Assembly: GCF_001580915.1 (NCBI RefSeq)
Contig: NZ_LHZQ01000222.1
Location: forward strand, 124,001-188,000
Direction of reading: 5' to 3'
Length of the DNA: 64,000 nucleotides
Source of the DNA: Acetobacter tropicalis
GTDB lineage: Bacteria > Pseudomonadota > Alphaproteobacteria > Acetobacterales > Acetobacteraceae
Shown: one piece after another, positions 9,151-17,021 of the stretch
Layout of the letters: each line of letters begins with the position of its first letter
Numbering within the stretch: the first letter of the stretch is position 1
Position numbers and translations under genes: made by a program
The notes under the pieces: generated by a model
Told to the model about the DNA's origin: nothing
Databases searched by the model: none
Seen by the model: the letters and a program-made list of their open reading frames with translations, nothing else

Positions 9151-10341
9151 TCAGTTTAAAGCCTCTCGCGCCCTTTCTCCTTGTGGCGGACTTTTCAAAG
9201 TGCGTCTGAGTATCCTGTTGAGTGGTTCGGCAAAGAAGTGGCCAATCAGACTGGCTATGCCGCAGGAGCCAATAAAGAAAACTGCCAGCAGCACAACGCG
9301 TATTGGGCCGGTGGTGGGCACGGTGCTGGCGGGGAGGAAAGTGCGCAGAAGCCCCAGAACAATCAGATGAAACAGGTAGAGTTCGTAGCTCAGGCGGCCA
9401 GTCCATTCCACGCCACGCAGGAGGCGCACACGGGAGATAATGCGCCCTTCAGCATGAGGAACGGACGCGATCAGCAGGATGGCAGTGCCTAACGCCATGG
9501 TGGAAACACCCCAGATATTGGTGCCGCCTATGGAGCGATAGAGATAAAGGCTTGCCATACCAATAATGACAACGGGTTGCAGGATACGGGCCAGTTGGTG
9601 CTGCAACTGCCATTTTGAGACCAGAACCGCAGCCATGCAGCCAATGGCGATGCCGTCAAAAGATGCAAAATAGGCGAAGAGAAAGCCGGATTCATCATCC
9701 TGATGAGCCATGCGGTAGAAAGGGCCAATTACGGCAATAAGGGCCCAGAACGCCATAATGAAAGACTGGCGACGCAGCAGCAGGGCGACCAGTGGAAACG
9801 TGGCGTAAAAGACTTCCTCAACCGAGAGCGACCAGAGAACACCCAGAGCATAATTGGCCCAGCCATGGTGGGCAATAAACACATTCATGCTGAAGGTGAG
9901 GGCGGCAAGATTGGCCCGTAGCATACCGGCCAAGGGGGGAAGGCCGGGGCAATGAGTGGCAAAAATGGGAAGGCCTGCAAGAGCCAGACTATTTACCACA
10001 GCCAGCAGCAGAAGCAGGCAGGGCAGAATGCGCGCTATGCGAAAGGCGTAGAAAGACCGGACATTGAGTGCTGCCAGACTGCCCCAGCGTGCTAGCGCGT
10101 TGCTGGTAATCAGAAAGCCGGAAATGACAAAAAACAGCGTCACGCCGTAATTGCCGTTACGGGCTATGGCGCGCACCCCGTCTGGGGTGAGCAAAGTGCC
10201 CAACCAGGAGTGGTTGAGCGGATAGGCAATGCAGAAATGGTGAAACAGCACCAGCAGAATGGCCACGCCGCGTAGCAGATCAATCCGCCGGTTACGGTGG
10301 CTGAGGGGGAAAGGGGGAGCCACAGAACCTGAAGGGAGCAT
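9151..10341 (-). CDS. Acyltransferase family 3 membrane protein (OafA/YrhL-like)
   Basis: A 396-residue integral membrane O-acyltransferase. The N-terminus has the family hallmark RRIDLLRGVAILLVLFHHF with the catalytic His, followed by the GVTLFFVISGFLIT helix and the RSFYAFRIARILP segment. SVEEVFYATFPL in the middle is also typical. Such enzymes move acetyl or other acyl groups from the cytoplasm onto surface polysaccharide, LPS O-antigen, peptidoglycan or small molecules. It stands alone, and a short positively charged C-terminus (RRTLKSPPQGERAREALN) is cytoplasmic. The substrate cannot be told from the sequence. Confidence 0.88.
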   Translation of the reverse strand: MLPSGSVAPPFPLSHRNRRIDLLRGVAILLVLFHHFCIAYPLNHSWLGTLLTPDGVRAIARNGNYGVTLFFVISGFLITSNALARWGSLAALNVRSFYAFRIARILPCLLLLLAVVNSLALAGLPIFATHCPGLPPLAGMLRANLAALTFSMNVFIAHHGWANYALGVLWSLSVEEVFYATFPLVALLLRRQSFIMAFWALIAVIGPFYRMAHQDDESGFLFAYFASFDGIAIGCMAAVLVSKWQLQHQLARILQPVVIIGMASLYLYRSIGGTNIWGVSTMALGTAILLIASVPHAEGRIISRVRLLRGVEWTGRLSYELYLFHLIVLGLLRTFLPASTVPTTGPIRVVLLAVFFIGSCGIASLIGHFFAEPLNRILRRTLKSPPQGERAREALN

Positions 10342-10473
10342 ATGCGGTGTATCCGACGCGGATGGAAAGCCGAAGAACTACCCGGGGTTCATGGTGGAAA
10401 TGGGGCTGATTTCTTAAGAATGAGGAATGCAGGGAAGAGTGATGCCCTCAGATGAGGCCGTTTGTAGACCGCT

Positions 10474-10854
10474 CTAAAGGCCACTCTGGAAGGACATGGC
10501 GCGTTGAAAACTGTTGCCAATACATTCGGCCCGGTTTTGCAGCAGGGCCGCAGCTTCTGGCGAGAGGAGTTCCGTGGTGGTCTGTTGCCACAGCGTCAGC
10601 CAGCGTGTGAAGGCGGCTGGAGTCATGTGCTCGCGGTGTTTGAAATGGGCGGGCACTGGCCGCCCATTATAGCCCGTGTTGCCGTATAAAAGGGAGGCCC
10701 AGAAATGGAACAAGGTTTCCTGATGGGCGTTCCAGTCAGAAATGGATGCGTTGAAAACGGGGCCGATTAAAGGGTCCTTGCGCACCCGTGTATAGAAAAC
10801 GGCAATCAGCTTGCGGAGAGTCTCATCTGGGATGCGGGGGATGGGCTGCTGCAT
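10474..10854 (-). CDS. Group III truncated haemoglobin
   Basis: A 126-residue globin of the truncated group III (Ctb-like) class, which binds O2 or NO. Visible features are the N-terminal LRKLIAVFYTRVRKDPLIGPVF, then FHFWASLLYGNTGYNG and RPVPAHFKHREHM with the probable proximal His70. FTRWLTLW follows, with the conserved Trp. The start at 10854 has GGAG about seven bases upstream. A longer in-frame reading from 11031 would add 59 residues with no globin character and is rejected. The gene is divergent from acoA. A role in NO or oxygen handling is inferred from the family. Confidence 0.88.
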   Translation of the reverse strand: MQQPIPRIPDETLRKLIAVFYTRVRKDPLIGPVFNASISDWNAHQETLFHFWASLLYGNTGYNGRPVPAHFKHREHMTPAAFTRWLTLWQQTTTELLSPEAAALLQNRAECIGNSFQRAMSFQSGL

Positions 10855-11032
10855 ACGTCTTCTCCAGTAGCGGGGAATTACTCCCTCATCAGGTCTGTTC
10901 AAAGATGTGCGGATTATAAAGGTGGCAGGCCATAAAAGTAAGGCAGAGCACGCCTGTCCAGACCGACACTGAGTGGGCCGTGGAAAATGGGGAAAACAAA
11001 GCCTTTCTGATATAAAAATTAAGAAATTCACA

Positions 11033-11078
11033 TATGCGTGAATCGCATGAATTGAGCTGACGTATGCGCAACGGTACG
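11033..11078. promoter_or_regulatory. Palindromic elements upstream of acoA
   Basis: A perfect inverted repeat ATGCG-TGAAT-CGCAT lies at 11034-11048. About 30 bases downstream is a related element centred on GTATGCGCAACGGTACG. Both share TATGCG and sit 65-110 bases before acoA, in the region shared with the divergent haemoglobin gene. They may be operators; the cognate regulator is unknown. Confidence 0.4.
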
Positions 11079-11142
11079 TAACATGGGGGCGTTGGCACTC
11101 TAACTCTCATAACACTCAATAATAAGGGGAAGGATCTCCTCC

Positions 11143-12108
11143 ATGCAGATTGCCAGAGAAACACTGCTCCAGTCCTACCGGGCCATGCGTACCATTCGTG
11201 CGTTTGAAGAACGGCTGCACGTGGAATTTGCCACAGGGGAAATTCCCGGCTTCGTACATCTTTACTGTGGCGAGGAAGCGTCCGCAGTAGGCGTGTGTGC
11301 GCATCTGACGGATAATGACACCATTGCCAGCACACACCGCGGCCACGGGCATTGCATTGCCAAGGGCGTGGATGTTGGCGGCATGATGGCCGAAATTTAT
11401 GGGCGCCAGACAGGGGTGTGCCGTGGCAAGGGAGGCTCCATGCACATTGCGGACCTCTCCAAGGGGATGCTGGGCGCAAACGGTATTGTTGGTGGTGGTC
11501 CGCCGCTTATCTGCGGTGCGGCGCTTTCTCACAAAACTCTGAAAGATAATGGTGTGGCCATTGCCTTTTACGGGGATGGTGCGTCCAATGAAGGGTTCAC
11601 GCTTGAAAGCCTGAATCTGGCCAGCGTGTGGAAACTGCCAGCCGTATTTGTGGTGGAAGATAATGGGTATGGTGAAGCCACCGGCGCTTCCTATGCCTGT
11701 GCAGGTACACAGAAAGACCGGGCTGCCGGATTTGGTATGCCGTACATGGAGTGTGACGGGACGGATTTCTTTTCTGTTTATGAATCAGCGCGTGAGGCCA
11801 TTGATTATGCGCGCTCAGGCAAAGGTCCGGTGATGCTGCATGTGCATCTTAGCCGCTGGTATGGGCACTTTGAAGGCGATGCCATGACCTACCGTGTTGC
11901 TGGCGAAGTGGCAGAACAAAAAGAACATCATGATTGCCTGAAGCATTTCCGTGAGCGTGTAACCTCTGCCGGTTTGTTGGAAGCCACCGCGCTGGATGAC
12001 ATTGATGCAGCCGTGGCGGATGAAGTTGAAAGCTCCGTTATTGCCGCCAAGGCTGCTCCATGGCCTGAGGATTCAGCCCTGATGGCTGATGTCTATGTGA
12101 AATACTGA
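11143..12108 (+). CDS. acoA: Acetoin dehydrogenase E1 component, alpha subunit
   Basis: A 321-residue TPP-dependent E1 alpha subunit. With AcoB it cleaves acetoin to acetaldehyde and passes an acetyl group to lipoylated AcoC. The TPP/Mg motif runs from GDGASNEG at residue 144 to Asn174 in EDNGYGEAT. Earlier RGHGHCIAKG and GKGGSMHI are the phosphate and active-site loops shared with pyruvate dehydrogenase E1 alpha. AAGGA lies just before the start. It is the first gene of acoA-acoB-acoC. A pyruvate dehydrogenase alpha subunit is the alternative, but the attached AcoC hydrolase fusion specifies acetoin. Confidence 0.93.
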   Translation: MQIARETLLQSYRAMRTIRAFEERLHVEFATGEIPGFVHLYCGEEASAVGVCAHLTDNDTIASTHRGHGHCIAKGVDVGGMMAEIYGRQTGVCRGKGGSMHIADLSKGMLGANGIVGGGPPLICGAALSHKTLKDNGVAIAFYGDGASNEGFTLESLNLASVWKLPAVFVVEDNGYGEATGASYACAGTQKDRAAGFGMPYMECDGTDFFSVYESAREAIDYARSGKGPVMLHVHLSRWYGHFEGDAMTYRVAGEVAEQKEHHDCLKHFRERVTSAGLLEATALDDIDAAVADEVESSVIAAKAAPWPEDSALMADVYVKY

Positions 12109-12216
12109 GCACAGCTTCAGATAAACAGGAACAACGCCAGCCGGTGGTAGGGCTTAAACGCAGTAAGCAGTTACAGCGTAAGGGCGCTCCCGGCAGGACA
12201 GAAGGACGAAAAGACA

Positions 12217-13245
12217 ATGAGTAAAAAGAGTTTTCGTCAGGCCATTAATGAGGCCCTGCGGCAGGAAATGCGGCGTGATCCGCGCGTGATCCTGATGGGG
12301 GAAGATGTGGCTGGCGGCCGAGGCGGCACATCCGGCGTGAAGGATGCGTGGGGTGGCGTGCTGGGGGTAACCAAGGGTCTCCTGACCGAATTTGGGGAAG
12401 ACCGTGTGCTGGATACCCCGATCTCGGAAGCCTCCTACATTGGGGCCGCCGCAGGTGCTGCGGCAACGGGCCTGCGCCCGGTGGCAGAACTGATGTTTGT
12501 TGATTTTATCGGGTCCTGTCTGGATCAGGTGCTTAATCAGGCAGCCAAATTCCGGTACATGTTTGGCGGCAAGGCCCGCACGCCCATGGTTATCCGTGCC
12601 ATGTATGGCGCCGGGTTCAATGCGGCCGCGCAGCACAGCCAGTCCCTTTATCCGCTGTTTACGCATATTCCGGGGCTGAAAGTGGTGATCCCGTCCTCGC
12701 CGTATGAGGCCAAGGGGCTGCTGATTGAAGCCATCCGTGATGATGATCCGGTCATTTTCCTTGAAAACAAGGTGATGTATGATGAGGAGGAAGATGTTCC
12801 TGATGAATCCTACACCATCCCGTTTGGGGAAGCGAACCTGACGCGCGAAGGTGAGGATGTGACCATTGTGGCCATTGGCCGCATGGTGGGTATGGCGAAT
12901 GAAGCTGCGGATCGGCTGGAAAAACAGGGTATTACCTGTACCGTGATCGACCCCCGTACCACATCCCCGTTTGATGAAGACACCATTCTGGAATGTGTGG
13001 AAGAAACGGGTCGCCTTGTGGTGGTGGATGAATCCAGCCCACGCTGCAACATGGCCTGCGATATTTCAGCCCTTGTGGCGGAACGTGCCTTTGGGGCGCT
13101 GAAAGCTCCGATTGTGCGGGTTGTGCCACCGCATACGCCAGTGCCATTTTCTACACCGCTTGAAAAACTCTATATGCCCAGTGCAGAAAAAATTGAAGCT
13201 GCTGTGAAAAACGTCATGAAACAGCATGCGCGTGAGGTTGCCTGA
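12217..13245 (+). CDS. acoB: Acetoin dehydrogenase E1 component, beta subunit
   Basis: A 342-residue E1 beta subunit pairing with AcoA. It opens with SFRQAINEALRQEMRRDPRV, followed by MGEDVAGGRGGTSGVKD and FGEDRVLDTPISEASYIGAA, all typical of the pyrimidine-binding domain of 2-oxoacid/acetoin dehydrogenases. The C-terminal transketolase domain ends in PHTPVPFSTPLEKLYMPS. It starts 108 bases after acoA and ends three bases before acoC, so the three genes form one operon. Confidence 0.93.
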   Translation: MSKKSFRQAINEALRQEMRRDPRVILMGEDVAGGRGGTSGVKDAWGGVLGVTKGLLTEFGEDRVLDTPISEASYIGAAAGAAATGLRPVAELMFVDFIGSCLDQVLNQAAKFRYMFGGKARTPMVIRAMYGAGFNAAAQHSQSLYPLFTHIPGLKVVIPSSPYEAKGLLIEAIRDDDPVIFLENKVMYDEEEDVPDESYTIPFGEANLTREGEDVTIVAIGRMVGMANEAADRLEKQGITCTVIDPRTTSPFDEDTILECVEETGRLVVVDESSPRCNMACDISALVAERAFGALKAPIVRVVPPHTPVPFSTPLEKLYMPSAEKIEAAVKNVMKQHAREVA

Positions 13246-13248
13246 ACC

Positions 13249-14388
13249 ATGACAAATACCATTGTAGCCCTGACAATGCCCAAATTCGGTCTGGCCATGA
13301 CAGAAGGCAAACTTGCCTCCTGGCTGGTGGAACCGGGGCAGAGCGTGAAGCAGGGTGATGAACTGGCTGATATTGAAACTAGCAAGATTACCAGCGGATA
13401 TGAAAGCCCCACGGCAGGGGTGCTGCGCAAACAGGTGGCACCAGCCGGTGAAACGCTGCCCGTTGGTGCGCTGATTGGCGTATTGGCTGACCCCGCTGTG
13501 TCTGATGCGGATATCGAGGCTTTTGTGACCCGTTTCCAGGCAGAACAGAGCACGGGTGAAGAAGCGGAGGGAGCAAACTCTGCCGATACGGAACCTCATC
13601 AGGTGCAGGCTGGTGAGTATAGCCTGAACGTGCGTGATGTCGGGACCGGGGATGACCTGCCGCTTCTGCTTATTCATGGGTTTGGCGGTGATATCAGCAA
13701 CTGGCTTTTAACGCAGGACGCCCTTGCCTCCGGCCGCCGGGTAATTGCGTTTGATCTGCCGGGCCATGGGGCCTCCACCAAAGCAGTGACGGATGGTTCT
13801 CTGGCGGGGCTGGCGGGTGCCGTGGCGGACCTGCTGGACGCACTCTCCATTTCCAAGGCGCATGTCATGGGGCATTCGCTGGGCGGTGGCATTGCCCTCA
13901 CACTGCTGCGCGACCATGCGGATAAAGTCGCCTCGCTTTCTCTTGTGGCTCCTGCCGGGCTGGAAAAGGCGGTGAATATGGCGTTCATTACCGGCTTTAT
14001 TGAAGCAGACCGAAACCGGGCCATGCAGCAGGAACTTGAAAAACTGGTGCATGACAAAAGCCTGATTGGGCGCAAAATGGTGGACAGCGTGATGCGGGCA
14101 CGCCGGTTGGATGGCGCACGTGATGCGCTGCGCACCATTGCTACGGCATGTTTCCCCAATGGGGAGCAGGGGGATGATCTGCGTCCTGTGCTGGATGCGG
14201 CGAAAGTGCCGGTACAGCTTTTCTGGGGAGAAGCTGATGAGGTGCTGCCTGTAGCGGGTGCCGAGAATGTTCCTTCTTCTGTAAAGAAACATATTCTGCC
14301 GGGCGTGGGGCATCTGCCCCAATTGGAAAAAGCATCGGACGTGAATAAAGAGACGGAAGAGTTTCTGAAGGAACGCGTGCCTGCCTGA
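13249..14388 (+). CDS. acoC: Acetoin dehydrogenase E2 component: lipoyl domain fused to alpha/beta hydrolase
   Basis: A 379-residue protein with a lipoyl domain at about residues 5-80 (lipoylated Lys46 in IETSKITSGYES). A short linker leads to an alpha/beta hydrolase domain from about 125 to the end. The nucleophile elbow is GHSLGGG (Ser210), and the late GVGHLPQ holds the His. This lipoyl-hydrolase architecture is diagnostic of AcoC, the acetyltransferase of acetoin catabolism that yields acetyl-CoA. No E3 (dihydrolipoamide dehydrogenase), lipoate ligase or acoR lies nearby, so E3 must be shared from elsewhere. The operon ends in the terminator at 14450. Confidence 0.93.
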   Translation: MTNTIVALTMPKFGLAMTEGKLASWLVEPGQSVKQGDELADIETSKITSGYESPTAGVLRKQVAPAGETLPVGALIGVLADPAVSDADIEAFVTRFQAEQSTGEEAEGANSADTEPHQVQAGEYSLNVRDVGTGDDLPLLLIHGFGGDISNWLLTQDALASGRRVIAFDLPGHGASTKAVTDGSLAGLAGAVADLLDALSISKAHVMGHSLGGGIALTLLRDHADKVASLSLVAPAGLEKAVNMAFITGFIEADRNRAMQQELEKLVHDKSLIGRKMVDSVMRARRLDGARDALRTIATACFPNGEQGDDLRPVLDAAKVPVQLFWGEADEVLPVAGAENVPSSVKKHILPGVGHLPQLEKASDVNKETEEFLKERVPA

Positions 14389-14449
14389 AACGGCGCAGGA
14401 GGTATTCGGTCAGGATGCCTCCTCGGTTTTCACATAAGGTAAAGTTGGG

Positions 14450-14482
14450 GACGGCAGAGTAAATGCTCTGCCGTCTTTTTTT
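14450..14482 (+). terminator. Rho-independent terminator of the aco operon
   Basis: A perfect 10-bp stem GACGGCAGAG / CTCTGCCGTC with a 6-base loop is followed by seven T residues. Confidence 0.92.
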
Positions 14483-14750
14483 GTGGCGGATGGAGAATGG
14501 GGAAAGAGAGGCTGGTGGCGGAGATGCGCCATTCATTTACGTCTGAAAGGCCGGGAGCCTGATCCCTTTTTGCAGTGCGGTGCTATCAGTCTGGATGGGG
14601 TTTTTGATTTATTCATATAAATGGAAGCGTTTTTCATAAAAAAGAGAAGTCTTATGCCATGCAGTGGGCGCATTGCGGCGTTTCTGGTCGTTCTCTGGAT
14701 TATTTGATCTGGATCAAAGGAGAGCAAGCAGAAAAGGGAAATCATGCCCA
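14483..14750. other. Intergenic region upstream of the hsp20 leader
   Basis: A stretch of about 270 bases after the aco terminator with AT-rich patches around 14600-14640. It must contain the heat-shock gene promoter. I could not place a convincing sigma-32 or housekeeping promoter by eye and see no gene in it. Confidence 0.4.
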
Positions 14751-14752
14751 TG

Positions 14753-14797
14753 TTCAGAGGCTACGGTCGGTAGCGCCTCTGAAAAGAGGAGGATGAG
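14753..14797 (+). promoter_or_regulatory. Candidate RNA thermometer in the hsp20 5' leader
   Basis: Two mutually exclusive hairpins can be drawn. Stem A pairs TTCAGAGGC (14753-14761) with GCCTCTGAA (14775-14783), 9 bp. Stem B pairs CCTCT (14776-14780) with AGAGG (14785-14789) across a GAAA tetraloop, which covers part of the Shine-Dalgarno AGGAGG (14787-14792). Because stem B is short, it should melt on heating. Repression of alphaproteobacterial small heat-shock genes by leader hairpins (ROSE, FourU types) is established; this element's function is inferred. Confidence 0.5.
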
Positions 14798-15274
14798 ATG
14801 ACGTATTCAGCAAATGGTCGGTCGCCGGTTGTACGTGTTCCGGTTGGCAGTGTGCGCGTGGCAGATCCGTTCACAGCGCTTCAACGCCAGATGAGCCGTC
14901 TGTTTGAAGATTACAAAGCGCCTGATGCCAGCGGAGCCCACCGTTTTGGGGCAACCGATATTACAGAAACAGCAAAAGCGTATCAGATTGTTGCAGAAGT
15001 GCCGGGGTGCTCTGAAGAAGACATCAAGCTCGGAACGGCCAATGGTGTTTTGACCATAAGCGGGGAGAAGAAAAAGCCCGTTACGGAAGAACCAGCGAAG
15101 CATCATGTTAGTGGGCGTCAGTTTGCAGCGTTTGAAGAAACGTTCACGCTTCCGGACGATGTGGATGTGGAGAAGATTTCTGCCGGTCTCAAGTTGGGCG
15201 TGTTGACCATTACGTTGCCCAAAAAGGTAGAAAGCAAACCGGCCGAGCGGCATATTGCCATCAAGGCCGAATAA
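14798..15274 (+). CDS. Small heat-shock protein, Hsp20/alpha-crystallin family
   Basis: A 158-residue cytosolic holdase chaperone. The N-terminal region is short (VADPFTALQRQMSRLFEDY). The alpha-crystallin domain spans about 50-145, with YQIVAEVPGCSEEDI and NGVLTISGEKK, and ends in the conserved GVLTITLPK at 134-142. A strong AGGAGG lies five bases before the ATG. The gene is followed 15 bases later by a 58-residue gene, making a two-gene unit with the terminator at 15503. Confidence 0.92.
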   Translation: MTYSANGRSPVVRVPVGSVRVADPFTALQRQMSRLFEDYKAPDASGAHRFGATDITETAKAYQIVAEVPGCSEEDIKLGTANGVLTISGEKKKPVTEEPAKHHVSGRQFAAFEETFTLPDDVDVEKISAGLKLGVLTITLPKKVESKPAERHIAIKAE

Positions 15275-15289
15275 ACAGGACGAATGAAA

Positions 15290-15466
15290 ATGAGTGTAAA
15301 AGACCGCAAGGTTGACGTTTCTGGAACCCACTACACCATGCTGGGCACCGTTAACGATGGAGAGTGCAAGGTCCGGCTGAAGAACACCAAAGGTGAAGTG
15401 GTGGAAATGCTGTGTGAGCATTTTATTGAGGGCCTGAATAAGGGCACCGCAAAATATCTGGATTAA
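15290..15466 (+). CDS. Small conserved-looking protein of unknown function co-transcribed with hsp20
   Basis: A 58-residue acidic/basic mixed protein without membrane segment or signal: MSVKDRKVDVSGTHYTMLGT opens it, with KVRLKNTKGEVVEMLCEHF in the middle. The alternating pattern suggests a small beta-barrel fold. The ATG at 15290 is preferred because AGGA lies about nine bases upstream; an ATG at 15284 is only three bases from it. The position directly behind the heat-shock gene and before a shared terminator suggests stress-linked expression. I do not recognise the family. Confidence 0.65.
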   Translation: MSVKDRKVDVSGTHYTMLGTVNDGECKVRLKNTKGEVVEMLCEHFIEGLNKGTAKYLD

Positions 15467-15502
15467 ACTGTTCCTGCCCTCTGGCGGAAAGAGCACAAAA
15501 CA

Positions 15503-15536
15503 AAACCCTGCGTGATTCGCTCACGCGGGGTTTGTT
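15503..15536. terminator. Terminator between convergent hsp20 unit and NDH-2 gene
   Basis: A 13-bp stem (AAACCCTGCGTGA with TCACGCGGGGTTT, one G-T wobble) has a 5-base loop. The A-run on one side and T-run on the other allow bidirectional use. Confidence 0.85.
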
Positions 15537-15614
15537 GTCATGCAGAAACAGGCTTTGAAAAACACAGATTGGCTCCAGACGATACTTCATACCGTCTGAA
15601 GTGGGAGACCGGAC

Positions 15615-16901
15615 TTAGTCCATTCGGATGGGTGGGCGTACAAAGCCATCCAGCCAGTCTGTAAAGCAGGCAATCAGCCCGCGTGTCACGCCGTAGAGCT
15701 CAATCTGATGCTGGCGATACAGGGCTGTGTGGCCAAGCCGGGCGCTTAGTCCATGCAGGGCACCACCGCCAAAGGTCTTACCATCTGCAAAGGCACCCCA
15801 GCCGTTGTAGCTGCCAAGGGCCACAATGGCGCCTTTGTTATGGAATTTGAAAGGCGGTACGGGCTTTTGGTGCAAAATCCAGTCTGGCAGATATTTTGCC
15901 AGATGATGCGCTTCCTGCCGGGCAACCTGTGCTGTGGGCGGGAACGGATTTTCAGTAATGAAGGAGCAGTCCCCGACAGCAAAAATCCGATCATCCTGCG
16001 TGGTCTGGAGATTGGGTTTGACCACAAGCTGCCCGCCACGGGCGCAGTCCAGACCATCCAGAACGCGGGTGACATCCGGTGCTTTCACTCCGGCAGCCCA
16101 GACACGGAACTGGGCATCCACGCGAGAGCCATCCTTGAGGATAAAGCCTTTCTCATCCACACCGGAGACCATGGCACCCGTGCGGACGGAAATTTTCAGC
16201 GCCTCAAGCTGTTTACGTGCGCCTTCCGATACATCTTCCGGGAAGGAAGGCAGGATGCGGGGACCAGCTTCCAGCAGCGTAACGCGCATTTCAGGCGTTT
16301 GGGGGGTGAAATTGTAAAGGGAGCCGATGTCCAGCGCCTTGTGCAGTTCCGCCGCTAGCTGCACGCCAGTCGCGCCGCCGCCTACAATGGCAATATCAAG
16401 CGGAGTGCCGCGCCCGTAGGACTGGAGCAGCGCATGGCGGAAGCGTTCATTGAAGTTGTTCGCTTCAACCACGTTATCCAGAAAAATGCAGTGCTGTTCC
16501 ACGCCGGGGGTGCCAAAATCATTGGCGCGACTGCCAATGGCAAAAATCACGGCATCATAATCCAGATACCGTTCTTCCAGAATCACATCCTCATCGTCCT
16601 GCTCCACCAAGGGGGCAAGAGTGATGCGCCGATTGGTGCGGTCCAGCCCTGCAATCTCACCATAGCAAAAGCGAAAACCGTGTCCTGCCGCATGGGAGAT
16701 GAAGGTGATGCGATCATTCTCGTTCCGGGCTGTGCCTGCGGCAAAGCAATGGAGCATGGGTTTCCAGACATGGGCAAAGCCTTTGTCCACCAGGGTAATA
16801 TCCAGCTTGCCCGCACGGCCAAGGCTGTTGCCAAGGCGCGTGGCCAGAGCGAGCCCGGCAATACCGCCACCCACAATCACCAACCGAAACTGATCACTCA
16901 T
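15615..16901 (-). CDS. ndh: Type II NADH dehydrogenase (NDH-2), NADH:ubiquinone oxidoreductase
   Basis: A 428-residue single-subunit, non-proton-pumping NADH dehydrogenase on the inner face of the membrane. The FAD motif VIVGGGIAGLALATRLG is at residues 8-24. The second Rossmann fold for NADH, IAIVGGGATGVQLAAEL, is near 170. AVGDCSF binds FAD, and PPTAQVARQEAHHLA is the quinone-site motif typical of NDH-2. The C-terminal part (GLSARLGHTALYRQHQIELYG) supplies the membrane anchor. Acetic acid bacteria feed much NADH to ubiquinol oxidases through this enzyme, which keeps sugar oxidation fast. It is monocistronic, convergent with the hsp20 unit. Confidence 0.92.
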   Translation of the reverse strand: MSDQFRLVIVGGGIAGLALATRLGNSLGRAGKLDITLVDKGFAHVWKPMLHCFAAGTARNENDRITFISHAAGHGFRFCYGEIAGLDRTNRRITLAPLVEQDDEDVILEERYLDYDAVIFAIGSRANDFGTPGVEQHCIFLDNVVEANNFNERFRHALLQSYGRGTPLDIAIVGGGATGVQLAAELHKALDIGSLYNFTPQTPEMRVTLLEAGPRILPSFPEDVSEGARKQLEALKISVRTGAMVSGVDEKGFILKDGSRVDAQFRVWAAGVKAPDVTRVLDGLDCARGGQLVVKPNLQTTQDDRIFAVGDCSFITENPFPPTAQVARQEAHHLAKYLPDWILHQKPVPPFKFHNKGAIVALGSYNGWGAFADGKTFGGGALHGLSARLGHTALYRQHQIELYGVTRGLIACFTDWLDGFVRPPIRMD

Positions 16902-17021
16902 ACCAAATTAACCCTCCATTGCTCCTCACCTATTTGGCGAGAAGCGGATAGACGCAACGCACTGCTTGTTGAGGTCACGCAAATGTTGTCTGCCAGACGC
17001 ACAGGGTCTGGCAGACCTGCG

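Noticed and set aside
10855-11031. N-terminal extension of the truncated haemoglobin
   Set aside because: The extra 59 residues lack globin character, and the ATG at 10854 has GGAG upstream.
11090-11112. Possible sigma-54 promoter (TGGCAC) before acoA
   Set aside because: aco operons are often sigma-54 dependent, but the GC of the -12 element is absent at the required 10-base spacing from GG, and no acoR gene is nearby.
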